DNA of 64,000 nt from Metabacillus niabensis (GTDB taxonomy: Bacteria; Bacillota; Bacilli; Bacillales; Bacillaceae), in the NCBI RefSeq assembly GCF_020524345.1, contig NZ_JAIVLH010000001.1, positions 1 through 64,000 of the forward strand, given 5' to 3'. The position numbers were made by a program, and so were the translations under genes. Below, one piece after another: positions 56,184-64,000 of the stretch. Numbering within the stretch: the first letter of the stretch is position 1; every line of letters starts with the position of its first letter. The notes beneath the pieces are model-generated. The model ran no database searches and was not told the origin of the DNA. It saw only the letters and a list, made by a program, of their open reading frames with translations.

Positions 56184-57194
56184 ATGAAACAAAAAAAGAA
56201 CAATGTTGTATTATTTCCAAATTTAAAAGAGCGTTATCTTGATAAAGGAATGGCTCTTTTAAAAGAAAAGAAATTTCACGCAGCATTAGATATGTTCGCA
56301 GAAGCAAAAAAATTAAAAGAAGACAAAGCAGAAATCCACCTCGGGATGGCTATTTGTTTAATGGAACTCGGTGAACTAAGTGAAGCGAAAGACATCTGTA
56401 AAAAAATGCTCCAGGAGGATATCGGGCATTATTTTACCGTACTACAAATCTATTTAACAATTTTAATTCAACTTAGGGAATACCAGGAAGTCCAGTCAAC
56501 AATTGAAGCAGTTCTAGAAGAAAACCACCTTCCTGCAGAAAGTGCCGAACACTTTTATAAGTTATTGGAATTTAGTCGTAGAATGAATCAAAATAGTGAA
56601 GAGCTACTAATAGAGGAAGAAGACGAAGAAAGTAATGAAGAAATTTACATAGAAGATTTATTACAAGATCCCCAAAAACAAATGGGATATGTGCATTCGT
56701 TGAGAGACAGAAATATAAATAAGCATATGAATACACTCAGACTCCTATTAGAAGGAGAAGAAGTACATCCAACGATTAAATCGATGATCTTACATGTTAT
56801 GATCGAGCATGAATTAGAGAAGGAAGTAACGGTAGTAAAGTTTGGGGAAGCGATGAATGTTGTACCTGCAAAACTAAAGGATCCGGCTGATGTCCCGTTT
56901 GCAAAAAAAGTATTAAATTACTTAGATGATACATTAGGCAGTGAAAATCCTACCCTTTTTGAAGCTGTAAAAGAGGTATGGATCAGACATTTATATGTGA
57001 TGTACCCTTTTTTACCACAGCCTGAGGATGTAAAGCTATGGGCTGCAGCTTTACATGTTGTAGGTTATTCACTTCATGGAATTTCTATTGAAGATGAAGA
57101 AATTGAACAAATTTATGGTAAGTCTGCGATATCATTACAAGAAGCTTGTGAAAAAATATATAAAATAGAAGAAATTTCTTATTTTCAAATATGA
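56184..57194 (+). CDS. ysoA: TPR-repeat protein YsoA
   Basis: 336-residue soluble helical protein. Tetratricopeptide-like helices near the N terminus: YLDKGMALLKEKKFHAALDM, FAEAKKLKEDKAEIHLGMAI and CLMELGELSEAKDICKKMLQ (about 13-75), then a strongly acidic linker (LLIEEEDEESNEEIY, about 140-155) and a C-terminal helical domain. Resembles Bacillus subtilis YsoA (332 residues); function unknown, presumably a protein-interaction scaffold. The ribosome site (CTGGAG) is weak. It sits between leuD and tig, as in other Bacillus. Confidence 0.87.
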   Translation: MKQKKNNVVLFPNLKERYLDKGMALLKEKKFHAALDMFAEAKKLKEDKAEIHLGMAICLMELGELSEAKDICKKMLQEDIGHYFTVLQIYLTILIQLREYQEVQSTIEAVLEENHLPAESAEHFYKLLEFSRRMNQNSEELLIEEEDEESNEEIYIEDLLQDPQKQMGYVHSLRDRNINKHMNTLRLLLEGEEVHPTIKSMILHVMIEHELEKEVTVVKFGEAMNVVPAKLKDPADVPFAKKVLNYLDDTLGSENPTLFEAVKEVWIRHLYVMYPFLPQPEDVKLWAAALHVVGYSLHGISIEDEEIEQIYGKSAISLQEACEKIYKIEEISYFQI

Positions 57195-57202
57195 GCTATA
57201 TG

Positions 57203-57302
57203 TTGAAAGGAATTCATTCTATGTTATAATAAAATGGTTGCAAAATAGTGATCATCGTAATTAAGGTCTAATTTATTTTGGACAAATTGACCTTCTTTTT
57301 TA
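57203..57302 (+). ncRNA. candidate small RNA: promoter plus terminator unit before tig
   Basis: TTGAAA (57203-57208), 16-base spacer, TATAAT (57225-57230), then only about 25 bases after the predicted start (near 57237) a terminator: AAGGTC-AATTT pairs with AAATT-GACCTT (57263-57294) and ends CTTTTTT. The predicted RNA is about 65 bases long and holds no credible ORF. The hairpin alone could also be the ysoA terminator; a separate tig promoter lies downstream at 57338. Confidence 0.5.
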
Positions 57303-57337
57303 TGCGAAATCCTAAGCATGTTTAGTATTCGGTTACT

Positions 57338-57366
57338 TTTACCGTACATAAAAACAGGTATATGAT
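57338..57366 (+). promoter_or_regulatory. sigma-A promoter of tig
   Basis: TTTACC (57338-57343), 17-base spacer, TATGAT (57361-57366); start near 57373, leader about 86 bases. Confidence 0.65.
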
Positions 57367-57458
57367 AGTGGGCGATTGTTTAAACTGTGACAAGCAACCA
57401 CAATTTACCTATCACTTATTCGCACAAATCATGATAGATCTTTGGAGGGACAGCAAAT

Positions 57459-58748
57459 ATGTCAGTTAAATTTGAAAAATTAGAGGGGAACGAAGGCGTT
57501 CTTACGGTTGAAGTTTCTGCAGAGGACTTCACACAAGCACTTGATGAAGCATTTAAAAAAGTAGTAAAACAAGTTTCAATTCCTGGATTCCGTAAAGGGA
57601 AAATTCCACGTGGAATGTTCGAACAACGTTTTGGTGTAGAATCTTTATACCAGGATGCGTTAGACATCATTTTACCAACTGCATATCCAAATGCAGTTGA
57701 TGAAGCTGGTATTGAGCCAGTTGATCGTCCGGAAATCGATGTAGAACAAATTGAAAAGGGAAAAAGCTTAATTTTCACTGCAAAAGTAACTGTTAAACCT
57801 GAAGTGAAATTAGGTGAATACAAAGGTCTAGAAGTTGAAAAATTAGACGATACTGTAACAGACGAAGATGTTGAAAGCGAACTAAAACAATTACAAGAAC
57901 GTCATGCTGAATTAGTTGTAAAAGAAGAAGGCACAATTGAAAATGGTGATACAGCTGTAATCGATTTTGACGGTTATGTTGACGGTGAAGCATTCGAAGG
58001 CGGAGCTGCTGAAAACTATTCATTAGAAATCGGTTCAGGTTCTTTCATTCCAGGGTTTGAAGAGCAACTAGTTGGTTTGGAAGCTGGAGCAGAAAAAGAA
58101 GTGGAAGTAACATTCCCAGAAGAATACCATGCTGAAAATCTTGCTGGTAAACCAGCAGTATTCAAAGTGAAAGTACATGAAATTAAAACAAAAGAACTTC
58201 CAGCTTTAGATGATGAGTTTGCTAAGGACGTTAATGAAGAGGTTGAAACTCTTGATGAATTAAAAGCTCAAACAAGAACTCGCCTTGAAGAAGCGAAAAA
58301 ATCCGAATCAGAAAACAATCTGCGTGATACTTTAGTAGAAAAAGCTGCTGAGGGTGTTGAAGTTGATATTCCAAATGCTTTAATTGACAATGAAATTTCT
58401 CGTATGATGCAGGAATTTGAACAACGTCTACAAATGCAAGGAATGAATCTTGAGTTATACTTCCAATTCTCTGGTCAAGACGAAGAGGCTTTAAAAGCTC
58501 AAATGAAAGAGGATGCTGAGAAGCGTGTAAAATATAACTTAACTCTAGAAGCAATTGCTAAAGCTGAAAACATTGAAGTTTCTGATGAAGATGTAGAAGC
58601 AGAATTAGCAAAAATGGCTGAAATGTACAATATGCCGATTGAAAACATTAAACAAGCTTTAGGTGGAAACGCTGAAGGACTTAAAGAAGATCTAAAAGTT
58701 CGTAAAGCAATCGATTTTCTTGTGGAAAACAGCAAGGTTGTTGCATAA
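57459..58748 (+). CDS. tig: trigger factor (ribosome-associated chaperone)
   Basis: Binds ribosomal protein L23 and shields nascent chains. The ribosome-binding signature is [22 protein letters not shown] (GFRKGK, about 42-50) in the N domain; the FKBP-type prolyl isomerase domain is about 150-240 ([31 protein letters not shown]); the long acidic C-terminal arm domain follows. 429 residues. Ribosome site TTGGAGGGA. It precedes clpX, the usual order. Confidence 0.97.
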   Translation: MSVKFEKLEGNEGVLTVEVSAEDFTQALDEAFKKVVKQVSIPGFRKGKIPRGMFEQRFGVESLYQDALDIILPTAYPNAVDEAGIEPVDRPEIDVEQIEKGKSLIFTAKVTVKPEVKLGEYKGLEVEKLDDTVTDEDVESELKQLQERHAELVVKEEGTIENGDTAVIDFDGYVDGEAFEGGAAENYSLEIGSGSFIPGFEEQLVGLEAGAEKEVEVTFPEEYHAENLAGKPAVFKVKVHEIKTKELPALDDEFAKDVNEEVETLDELKAQTRTRLEEAKKSESENNLRDTLVEKAAEGVEVDIPNALIDNEISRMMQEFEQRLQMQGMNLELYFQFSGQDEEALKAQMKEDAEKRVKYNLTLEAIAKAENIEVSDEDVEAELAKMAEMYNMPIENIKQALGGNAEGLKEDLKVRKAIDFLVENSKVVA

Positions 58749-59321
58749 TATAATAAAGTGAGACTTTCATCATTGAGGCGTTTTTTTAAAAATGATGATA
58801 GTGAAACTTATGAGATCTTTACGTGCAGTTTTCCCAGAACTACATTATTTCTTCCTTGAATCACTAAGAAGGAATAATACTGCACATTAAGAATGGGATA
58901 TAAGAACAAGGCGCGAGCAGATCGTGCCTTGTTTTATACAATCATGTTTTATTTATATTCCTTTGGGAATGATATTAGAAAGTCAATACATACATATAGT
59001 AAAGAATAATTAAATGGAGCAATAAACAATAAGGTGTGTAAGCTTTTTCAATTTACTCGAGTGGTATTATTACCTTTTAGTGTTCCAGTTATGGTAAAAT
59101 GCAGTACATACTTATTTATAACTGTCAAAAAGGTTCAAACTTTAAAGTTGACAGTAGTAAGAAAAACTAAAGGCTCCGCCTTAGGCATTGGCGACAAGTC
59201 AAGTTTTTCTAGACAATTGTTTTTCTTTGGTCCATCATCATCTACCTATTTTCCTGTTTGTTAAAACCATAAGGGTAAGATGGAATAGCTTGTTTGAGAT
59301 AAAGATATAAGGGGTGAAACA
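58749..59321. other. tig-clpX intergenic region with several hairpins
   Basis: 573 bases without a supported gene. First, an imperfect stem with TCATCATT/AATGATGA cores (about 58767-58794). Then GTGCAGT (58823-58829) with ACTGCAC (58879-58885), enclosing ATTATT (58844-58849) with AATAAT (58873-58878) and CTTCCTT/AAGAAGG. Then the tig terminator at 58906. Before clpX there is an exact inverted repeat ACTGTCAA (59121-59128)/TTGACAGT (59148-59155). I could not settle on a clpX promoter. Confidence 0.6.
58906..58936 (+). terminator. terminator of tig
   Basis: ACAAGGCGCGA (58906-58916) pairs with TCGTGCCTTGT (58922-58932), one wobble, then TTTT. Confidence 0.88.
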
Positions 59322-60587
59322 ATGTTTAAATTTAACGATGAAAAAGGACAATTAAAATGTTCGTTTTGCGGAAAAACTCAAGATCAGGTTCGAAAGCTTG
59401 TAGCTGGACCTGGAGTCTATATATGTGATGAATGTATTGAGCTTTGCACTGAAATTGTGGAAGAAGAGTTGGGAACAGAAGAAGAAGTTGAATTTAAAGA
59501 TGTACCGAAGCCAAGAGAGATCCAAGAGATCCTGAATGAATATGTTATTGGTCAAGATCAAGCAAAGAAATCATTAGCTGTAGCCGTGTATAATCACTAT
59601 AAACGGATTAACTCTAATAGTAAAATTGATGATGTTGAGCTTTCAAAAAGTAATATTTCGATGATCGGGCCAACTGGTAGCGGGAAAACTTTATTAGCTC
59701 AAACTTTAGCTAGAATATTAAATGTTCCGTTTGCGATTGCTGATGCTACGTCTCTAACTGAAGCAGGATATGTTGGAGAAGATGTTGAAAATATTTTACT
59801 TAAACTTATTCAAGCTGCAGATTATGATGTAGAAAAGGCTGAAAAAGGAATCATCTATATTGATGAAATTGATAAGGTAGCCCGTAAATCCGAAAACCCA
59901 TCTATTACACGTGACGTATCTGGTGAGGGTGTTCAACAGGCACTCTTGAAAATTCTTGAAGGTACAGTGGCGAGTGTTCCTCCACAAGGTGGCAGAAAAC
60001 ACCCACATCAAGAATTTATTCAAATTGATACAACTAATATCTTATTTATTTGTGGGGGAGCATTTGATGGAATTGAGCAAATTATCAAACGTCGCCTAGG
60101 ACGTAAAGTAATTGGCTTTGGTTCAGATAACAAAAATGCTGATCTTGATAAGAAAGCATTACTTTCCCAAGTACTACCGGAAGACTTATTAAAATTTGGT
60201 TTAATACCGGAATTTATTGGTCGGTTACCTGTTATTGCAAGTTTAGAGCCACTAGATGAAGAGGCATTAGTTGAAATCTTAACTAAGCCAAAGAATGCAC
60301 TTGTAAAACAATACCAAAAAATGCTTGATTTAGATGGTGTTGAACTCGAGTTTGAAGATGGAGCTCTTTTAGAAATTGCTAAAAAAGCGATTGAAAGAAA
60401 AACAGGGGCACGTGGTTTAAGATCAATTATTGAGGGCATTATGCTTGATATGATGTTTGACTTACCATCCCGTGAAGATATTGTAAAAGCTGTCATTACA
60501 GCTGAAACTGTTCTGGGAGAAACACCTCCTAAACTTGTTTTAAGTGATGGAACTGTAATCCAGGAAGATAAAAAGACATCTGCATAA
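59322..60587 (+). CDS. clpX: ATP-dependent Clp protease ATP-binding subunit ClpX
   Basis: AAA+ unfoldase that feeds substrates to ClpP. The N-terminal zinc domain has C15, C18, C37 and C40 ([16 protein letters not shown]). Walker [13 protein letters not shown] is near residue 117, followed by [18 protein letters not shown] (pore loop) and Walker [10 protein letters not shown]. The ClpP-binding LIGF-type loop appears as VIGFGSD (near residue 265), and the sensor 2 region as [10 protein letters not shown]. 421 residues. Weak ribosome site AAGGGGTG. Followed by a strong terminator. Confidence 0.97.
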   Translation: MFKFNDEKGQLKCSFCGKTQDQVRKLVAGPGVYICDECIELCTEIVEEELGTEEEVEFKDVPKPREIQEILNEYVIGQDQAKKSLAVAVYNHYKRINSNSKIDDVELSKSNISMIGPTGSGKTLLAQTLARILNVPFAIADATSLTEAGYVGEDVENILLKLIQAADYDVEKAEKGIIYIDEIDKVARKSENPSITRDVSGEGVQQALLKILEGTVASVPPQGGRKHPHQEFIQIDTTNILFICGGAFDGIEQIIKRRLGRKVIGFGSDNKNADLDKKALLSQVLPEDLLKFGLIPEFIGRLPVIASLEPLDEEALVEILTKPKNALVKQYQKMLDLDGVELEFEDGALLEIAKKAIERKTGARGLRSIIEGIMLDMMFDLPSREDIVKAVITAETVLGETPPKLVLSDGTVIQEDKKTSA

Positions 60588-60596
60588 CATATATAC

Positions 60597-60632
60597 AAAA
60601 AGGAAGCCGCATAATGACCGGCTTCCTTTTTT
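60597..60632 (+). terminator. terminator after clpX
   Basis: AAAAAGGAAGCCG (60597-60609) pairs with CGGCTTCCTTTTT (from 60619), then further T. Confidence 0.93.
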
Positions 60633-60767
60633 GTACGGTAAGCTTGTTCTACCGCCATAACTAATAAGTTCCATTTATACATTTTCATAAGCTAAAACTT
60701 TCCTTAGAGTGATGTTTATTCCAAAGAAACAAAGGAGATACTAGCTATAAATAACCGCTTCTACAAA

Positions 60768-60796
60768 AAGATGGCAAGCTAAGCTTGCCCTTTTGT
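60768..60796 (+). terminator. second hairpin before lonB, terminator-like
   Basis: GGCAAGC-TAA-GCTTGCC followed by CTTTTGT. Confidence 0.5.
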
Positions 60797-60974
60797 CCAT
60801 CTATGGGGAGAAAATCTTCCTATACATATAGAAAAAACAGATCATATTTAATAAGTTTAGTGTAAAAATTGTTTAGGACAAAAGGATTGGAAAAGACCTC
60901 TCAACGAAGTCATATATGTAGTTTTATTTTCCATCGTAGCGGTAAGACGACATCATGGTAGGAGGGACCGACAA

Positions 60975-62651
60975 ATGAGCTGGACTAGTATTGCTTTGTT
61001 TATTCAGTTATTTTTTGGGATTGTTATTGGATTGTATTTTTGGAACTTATTAAAAAATCAACGAACTCAAAAGATTTCAATTGATCGAGAATCTAAAAAA
61101 GAAATGGAACAGCTAAGGAAGATGAGGGCTATTAGACTTACAGAACCTTTAGCTGAAAAAGTTCGTCCAAAGAGCTTTCAAGATATAGTAGGACAACAAG
61201 ATGGGATTCGTTCCTTGCGTGCTGCCCTCTGTGGATCTAATCCTCAGCATGTTATTGTTTATGGACCACCCGGAGTTGGAAAAACAGCAGCGGCGAGATT
61301 GGTATTAGAAGAAGCGAAACGTAATAAGAGGTCTCCTTTCAAAGAAAATGCTGTTTTTGTTGAACTCGATGCAACAACAGCGAGATTTGATGAAAGGGGA
61401 ATTGCAGATCCGTTAATCGGATCAGTTCATGATCCTATTTATCAAGGAGCCGGGGCAATGGGACAGGCTGGAATTCCTCAACCAAAACAGGGAGCAGTTT
61501 CACACGCACATGGCGGTGTCTTATTTATTGATGAAATTGGAGAATTACATCCAATACAGATGAATAAGCTATTAAAGGTGTTAGAGGATCGGAAAGTTTT
61601 CTTAGAAAGTGCTTATTATAACGAAGAGAACACACAGATTCCAACTCATATTCATGATATCTTTAAAAATGGTCTACCAGCAGATTTCCGCTTAATAGGA
61701 GCTACTACAAGAACACCAAACGAAATTCCACCGGCAATTCGTTCAAGATGTCTCGAAGTCTTTTTTAGAGATTTAGAGCAGGAAGAACTCGCTATTGTTG
61801 CTAGAAAAGCAGCTGATAAGGTTGAAATGGAAGTCAGTGAATCAGGAATTCACTTGCTGACGTCTTATGTTCGAAATGGACGTGAAGTTGTAAACTTAAT
61901 GCAAATTGCAACAGGAATGGCCATGTCAGAAGATCGTAAGGAAATTACTGTTGAAGATATAGAATGGGTCATACATTCAAGTCAATTAACGCCACGTCAT
62001 GAAAAGAAAATTGAAGAAACATCAAAGGTTGGTTTAGTAAATGGTCTTGCAGTTTATGGACCGAATACGGGTGCATTACTTGAAATAGAAGTAACGGTTA
62101 TTCCAGCTGAAAAAGAAAAGGGCACAATTAATATTACAGGTATCGTGGAAGAAGAAAGCATAGGTGACCGTTCAAAATCCATTCGCAGAAAAAGTATGGC
62201 AAAAGGTTCAGTGGAAAATGTGATCACTGTTTTACGCTCGATGGGAATTCAGGCTGCAGATTATGACATCCATGTGAATTTTCCAGGAGGTACACCAATT
62301 GATGGACCTTCTGCAGGTATTGCAATGGCTACAGGTATTTTTTCAGCTATCCATAAAATCCCGATCAGCAATAAAGTTGCGATGACAGGAGAGATCAGTA
62401 TTCACGGAAATGTTAAGCCGATTGGTGGGGTTATACCAAAGATCAAGGCAGCAAAAAAGGCAGGAGCAGACACTGTGATTATACCTAAGGAGAATGTCCA
62501 ATCGATTCTGAAAGATATTGAAGGAATTACGATTATGCCTGTCACACATTTACAAGAGGTATTTGATATAGCTCTCGTTGATCCGCCAACTGAATTACCT
62601 AATAGAATTCAAAAAAGTTCACAAAACTTTCCACATCAGGAATCAGTTTAA
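60975..62651 (+). CDS. lonB: ATP-dependent protease LonB
   Basis: Membrane-anchored Lon paralogue of spore formers. An N-terminal hydrophobic segment (about 4-27) leads to the AAA+ domain with Walker A YGPPGVGKTAAAR (about 97) and Walker B VLFIDEIGELH; an insert typical of LonB (GAGAMGQAGIPQPKQGAVSH) lies between. The C-terminal protease has the serine in GTPIDGPSAGIAMATG (about 436-451) and the lysine in HGNVKPIGGVIPKIKAAKKA (about 477-496). 558 residues against about 552 in Bacillus subtilis. Ribosome site AGGAGGGA. lonA follows 310 bases downstream. Confidence 0.95.
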   Translation: MSWTSIALFIQLFFGIVIGLYFWNLLKNQRTQKISIDRESKKEMEQLRKMRAIRLTEPLAEKVRPKSFQDIVGQQDGIRSLRAALCGSNPQHVIVYGPPGVGKTAAARLVLEEAKRNKRSPFKENAVFVELDATTARFDERGIADPLIGSVHDPIYQGAGAMGQAGIPQPKQGAVSHAHGGVLFIDEIGELHPIQMNKLLKVLEDRKVFLESAYYNEENTQIPTHIHDIFKNGLPADFRLIGATTRTPNEIPPAIRSRCLEVFFRDLEQEELAIVARKAADKVEMEVSESGIHLLTSYVRNGREVVNLMQIATGMAMSEDRKEITVEDIEWVIHSSQLTPRHEKKIEETSKVGLVNGLAVYGPNTGALLEIEVTVIPAEKEKGTINITGIVEEESIGDRSKSIRRKSMAKGSVENVITVLRSMGIQAADYDIHVNFPGGTPIDGPSAGIAMATGIFSAIHKIPISNKVAMTGEISIHGNVKPIGGVIPKIKAAKKAGADTVIIPKENVQSILKDIEGITIMPVTHLQEVFDIALVDPPTELPNRIQKSSQNFPHQESV

Positions 62652-62961
62652 TCTCATAAAGGGACCTACCAACTTAAGACCATATCGTATTGGTCATTAT
62701 AGAAGGAGGTCTCTACTCATGTTTTCATGTTTATTCTATAAATAAATATTATCTAAGCAGGAATTTTAGTGTAAAATAGTCATTATTCTTTTTCTTAACA
62801 CTTTATGAATTTAACCGATGCTTCATATATCATATTTTTTTTCAGGTAGATTAGTTTAGGGTATACTACCTATTGACTAAAAGTGGTTAAAATAGACACT
62901 ATAAAAAGAATAAGATAGAATTGTACAAGAATGAACTATATTGTCATGGAGGTGTAAACGC
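62652..62961. other. lonB-lonA intergenic region
   Basis: 310 bases. It contains a stem pairing GGGACCT (62661-62667) with AGGTCTC (62707-62713), with an inner GACC/GGTC hairpin, directly before a possible 8-codon ORF at 62719-62745. A weak promoter TTTTCA (62839-62844)/TATACT (62862-62867) with a 17-base spacer may serve lonA. No CtsR-like repeat was seen. Confidence 0.5.
62719..62745 (+). other. possible 8-codon micro-ORF with good ribosome site
   Basis: ATG TTT TCA TGT TTA TTC TAT AAA TAA encodes MFSCLFYK, 9 bases after AGAAGGAGG. The ribosome site is partly inside the stem formed with GGGACCT upstream. It could be chance; no homologue is known to me. Confidence 0.25.
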
Positions 62962-64000
62962 ATGGCGAAATCAACTACTCAAATCGTACCCCTCCTACCA
63001 TTAAGAGGCTTGTTAGTATATCCAACAATGGTACTACACCTTGATGTAGGGAGAGATAAATCTGTACAGGCGTTAGAAAAGGCGATGATGGATGATCATA
63101 TTATCTTTTTAACGACACAAAAAGAGATTTCGATAGATGAGCCAAAAAAAGAAGATATTTATGAAATAGGAACATTAACGAAAATTAAGCAAATGTTAAA
63201 ATTACCTAACGGAACAATTCGTGTCCTTGTTGAGGGATTAGAGCGTGGTGAAATCCAACGCTTTGTAGATGAAGATGAGTATTACTCTGTTGAAGTTGCT
63301 GTATATCCGGACCCGGAAGAAAAAAGTGTTGAAGAAGAAGCGTTAATGAGAACCATGCTAGAATATTTTGAGCAATACATAAAGCTTTCGAAGAAGATTT
63401 CAGCAGAAACATATGCAACAGTATCTGATATTACAGAACCTGGAAGAATGGCAGACATTATCACATCACATCTACCTTTAAAACTTAAAGATAAGCAAGA
63501 GGTACTAGAGACACTTGATGTGACAGAGCGATTAAATAAAGTGATTTCAATCCTCCATAATGAAAAAGAAGTTGTCCAACTTGAGAAAAAAATAGGTCAA
63601 CGTGTAAAAAAATCAATGGAGCGAACACAGAAAGAATATTATTTACGTGAACAGATGAAGGCCATCCAAAAGGAGCTTGGTGAAAAAGAAGGAAAGCTGG
63701 GGGAAGTTTCCACACTTAAAGAGCGTTTAGATGAAGTTGGAATGCCGGAACATGTAAAAGAAGTTGCTTTAAAGGAACTTGATCGATATGAAAAAGTACC
63801 GTCAAGTTCTGCTGAAAGTGCCGTGATTCGAAATTATATTGAATGGCTAATCTCATTACCTTGGACAAAAGCAACCGAAGATCGTCTTGATGTGAATGTT
63901 GCAGAAGAAATTTTGAATGAAGAACATTACGGCCTTGAAAAAGTTAAAGACCGGGTAATTGAATATTTAGCCGTCCAACAGCTGACAAACTCGCTAAAAG
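62962..64000 (+). CDS. lonA: ATP-dependent protease LonA, N-terminal part (runs off the window)
   Basis: The open frame starts at ATG 62962 with GGAGGTG 7 bases upstream and is uninterrupted to the window end: 346 codons of the roughly 775 expected for LonA. It shows the Lon N-terminal substrate domain (IVPLLPLRGLLVYPTMVLHL at 8-27, VLVEGLERGEIQRF near 88), the coiled-coil region (YYLREQMKAIQKELGEKEGK, about 225-245) and the beginning of the AAA+ domain (YIEWLISLPWTKATED, LNEEHYGLEKVKDRVIEYLA). The ATPase P-loop and Ser-Lys protease lie beyond 64000. Cytosolic soluble Lon, distinct from membrane-bound LonB upstream. Confidence 0.96.
   Translation, partial: MAKSTTQIVPLLPLRGLLVYPTMVLHLDVGRDKSVQALEKAMMDDHIIFLTTQKEISIDEPKKEDIYEIGTLTKIKQMLKLPNGTIRVLVEGLERGEIQRFVDEDEYYSVEVAVYPDPEEKSVEEEALMRTMLEYFEQYIKLSKKISAETYATVSDITEPGRMADIITSHLPLKLKDKQEVLETLDVTERLNKVISILHNEKEVVQLEKKIGQRVKKSMERTQKEYYLREQMKAIQKELGEKEGKLGEVSTLKERLDEVGMPEHVKEVALKELDRYEKVPSSSAESAVIRNYIEWLISLPWTKATEDRLDVNVAEEILNEEHYGLEKVKDRVIEYLAVQQLTNSLK

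Larger units (their letters stand above)
60588..60974. other. clpX-lonB intergenic region
   Basis: 387 bases without a gene. It holds the clpX terminator (60597-60632) and a second hairpin, GGCAAGC (60773-60779)/GCTTGCC (60783-60789), framed by AAAAG and CTTTT. In Bacillus subtilis lonB is read in the forespore by sigma-F, but I see no confident sigma-F promoter. Confidence 0.6.

Noticed and set aside
59034-59264. 76-codon ORF between tig and clpX
   Set aside because: No ribosome site, odd amino-acid composition and no recognisable domain; it overlaps the inverted repeat upstream of clpX.
60020-60688. 222-codon open frame antisense to clpX
   Set aside because: It is the mirror of a conserved coding region, with Ser/Ile/Pro-rich shadow composition and no ribosome site.
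62652-62961. CtsR operator before lonA
   Set aside because: No tandem GGTCAAA heptads are present.

Overview
The window reads as one stretch of chromosome from an endospore-forming, low-GC Gram-positive of the family Bacillaceae. This rests on proteins that closely resemble Bacillus subtilis families (GapB, DnaB/DnaI, SspI, GerE, GerM, FadR, LonB), on gene order that follows the known Bacillus block thrS-infC-rpmI-rplT ... pheST ... mutS2 ... fad/etf ... uvrC-lysC-sdhCAB-gerE-racE-gerM-rph ... ilv/leu-ysoA-tig-clpX-lonB-lonA, and on typical Bacillus control elements (T-boxes, L20 leader, lysine riboswitch, AGGAGG ribosome sites, U-tailed terminators). I cannot fix the genus. I see no prophage, intact insertion sequence, CRISPR array or defence island; this is core-genome DNA.

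Layout. 1-6.5 kb: gluconeogenic gapB with paired CcpN-type operators, speD behind a structured leader, a small conserved protein, nrdR, the helicase-loading genes dnaB-dnaI and a sporulation-associated ytxC-like gene. 6.5-16 kb: T-box-controlled thrS, the infC-rpmI-rplT translation operon behind an L20 leader, small membrane/hydrolase genes, a sigma-W-type promoter on ysdB (minus), ysdC, the spore protein gene sspI (minus) and an rRNA methyltransferase gene. 16-26.5 kb: T-box-controlled pheS-pheT, rnhC (minus), zapA, cvpA-like, polX, mutS2, yshE and an unlisted 26-codon membrane peptide. 26.7-32 kb: fatty-acid oxidation (lcfA, fadR, fadB, etfB, etfA). 32-36 kb: trxA, uvrC, riboswitch-controlled lysC (with an internal second start) and yslB (minus). 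37-46 kb: succinate dehydrogenase, a thioesterase gene, gerE, a MarR gene, racE, gerM, rph, the dITP/XTP pyrophosphatase and phosphodiesterase genes, then tRNA-Arg(UCU). 46-56 kb: the branched-chain amino acid genes ilvE, [leucine T-box], ilvB-ilvN-ilvC-leuA-leuB-leuC-leuD. 56-64 kb: ysoA, trigger factor, clpX, lonB and the 5' part of lonA, a protein-quality-control cluster.

How it fits together. Much of the control here is by RNA before translation: three T-boxes (Thr, Phe, Leu) tie synthetase or biosynthesis expression to uncharged tRNA, the lysine riboswitch gates aspartokinase, the L20 leader adjusts IF3/L35/L20 output, and IF3 itself starts at AUU. The fad/etf genes form a beta-oxidation set with a FadR operator in front of fadR.

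The most interesting unexplained signal is the 5' leader of speD (about 1460-1589): a closing stem encloses three hairpins, two hairpin loops can pair with one another, and a UCCCCC linker is an exact complement of the speD ribosome site. This looks like a riboswitch-style translational switch that I cannot assign to a known class. Other items worth checking are a self-contained promoter-terminator unit (candidate small RNA) between ysoA and tig, a large perfect hairpin before uvrC, a 20-bp degenerate tandem repeat after pheT, and a long-stem element after the cvpA-like gene. All structures were folded by eye.
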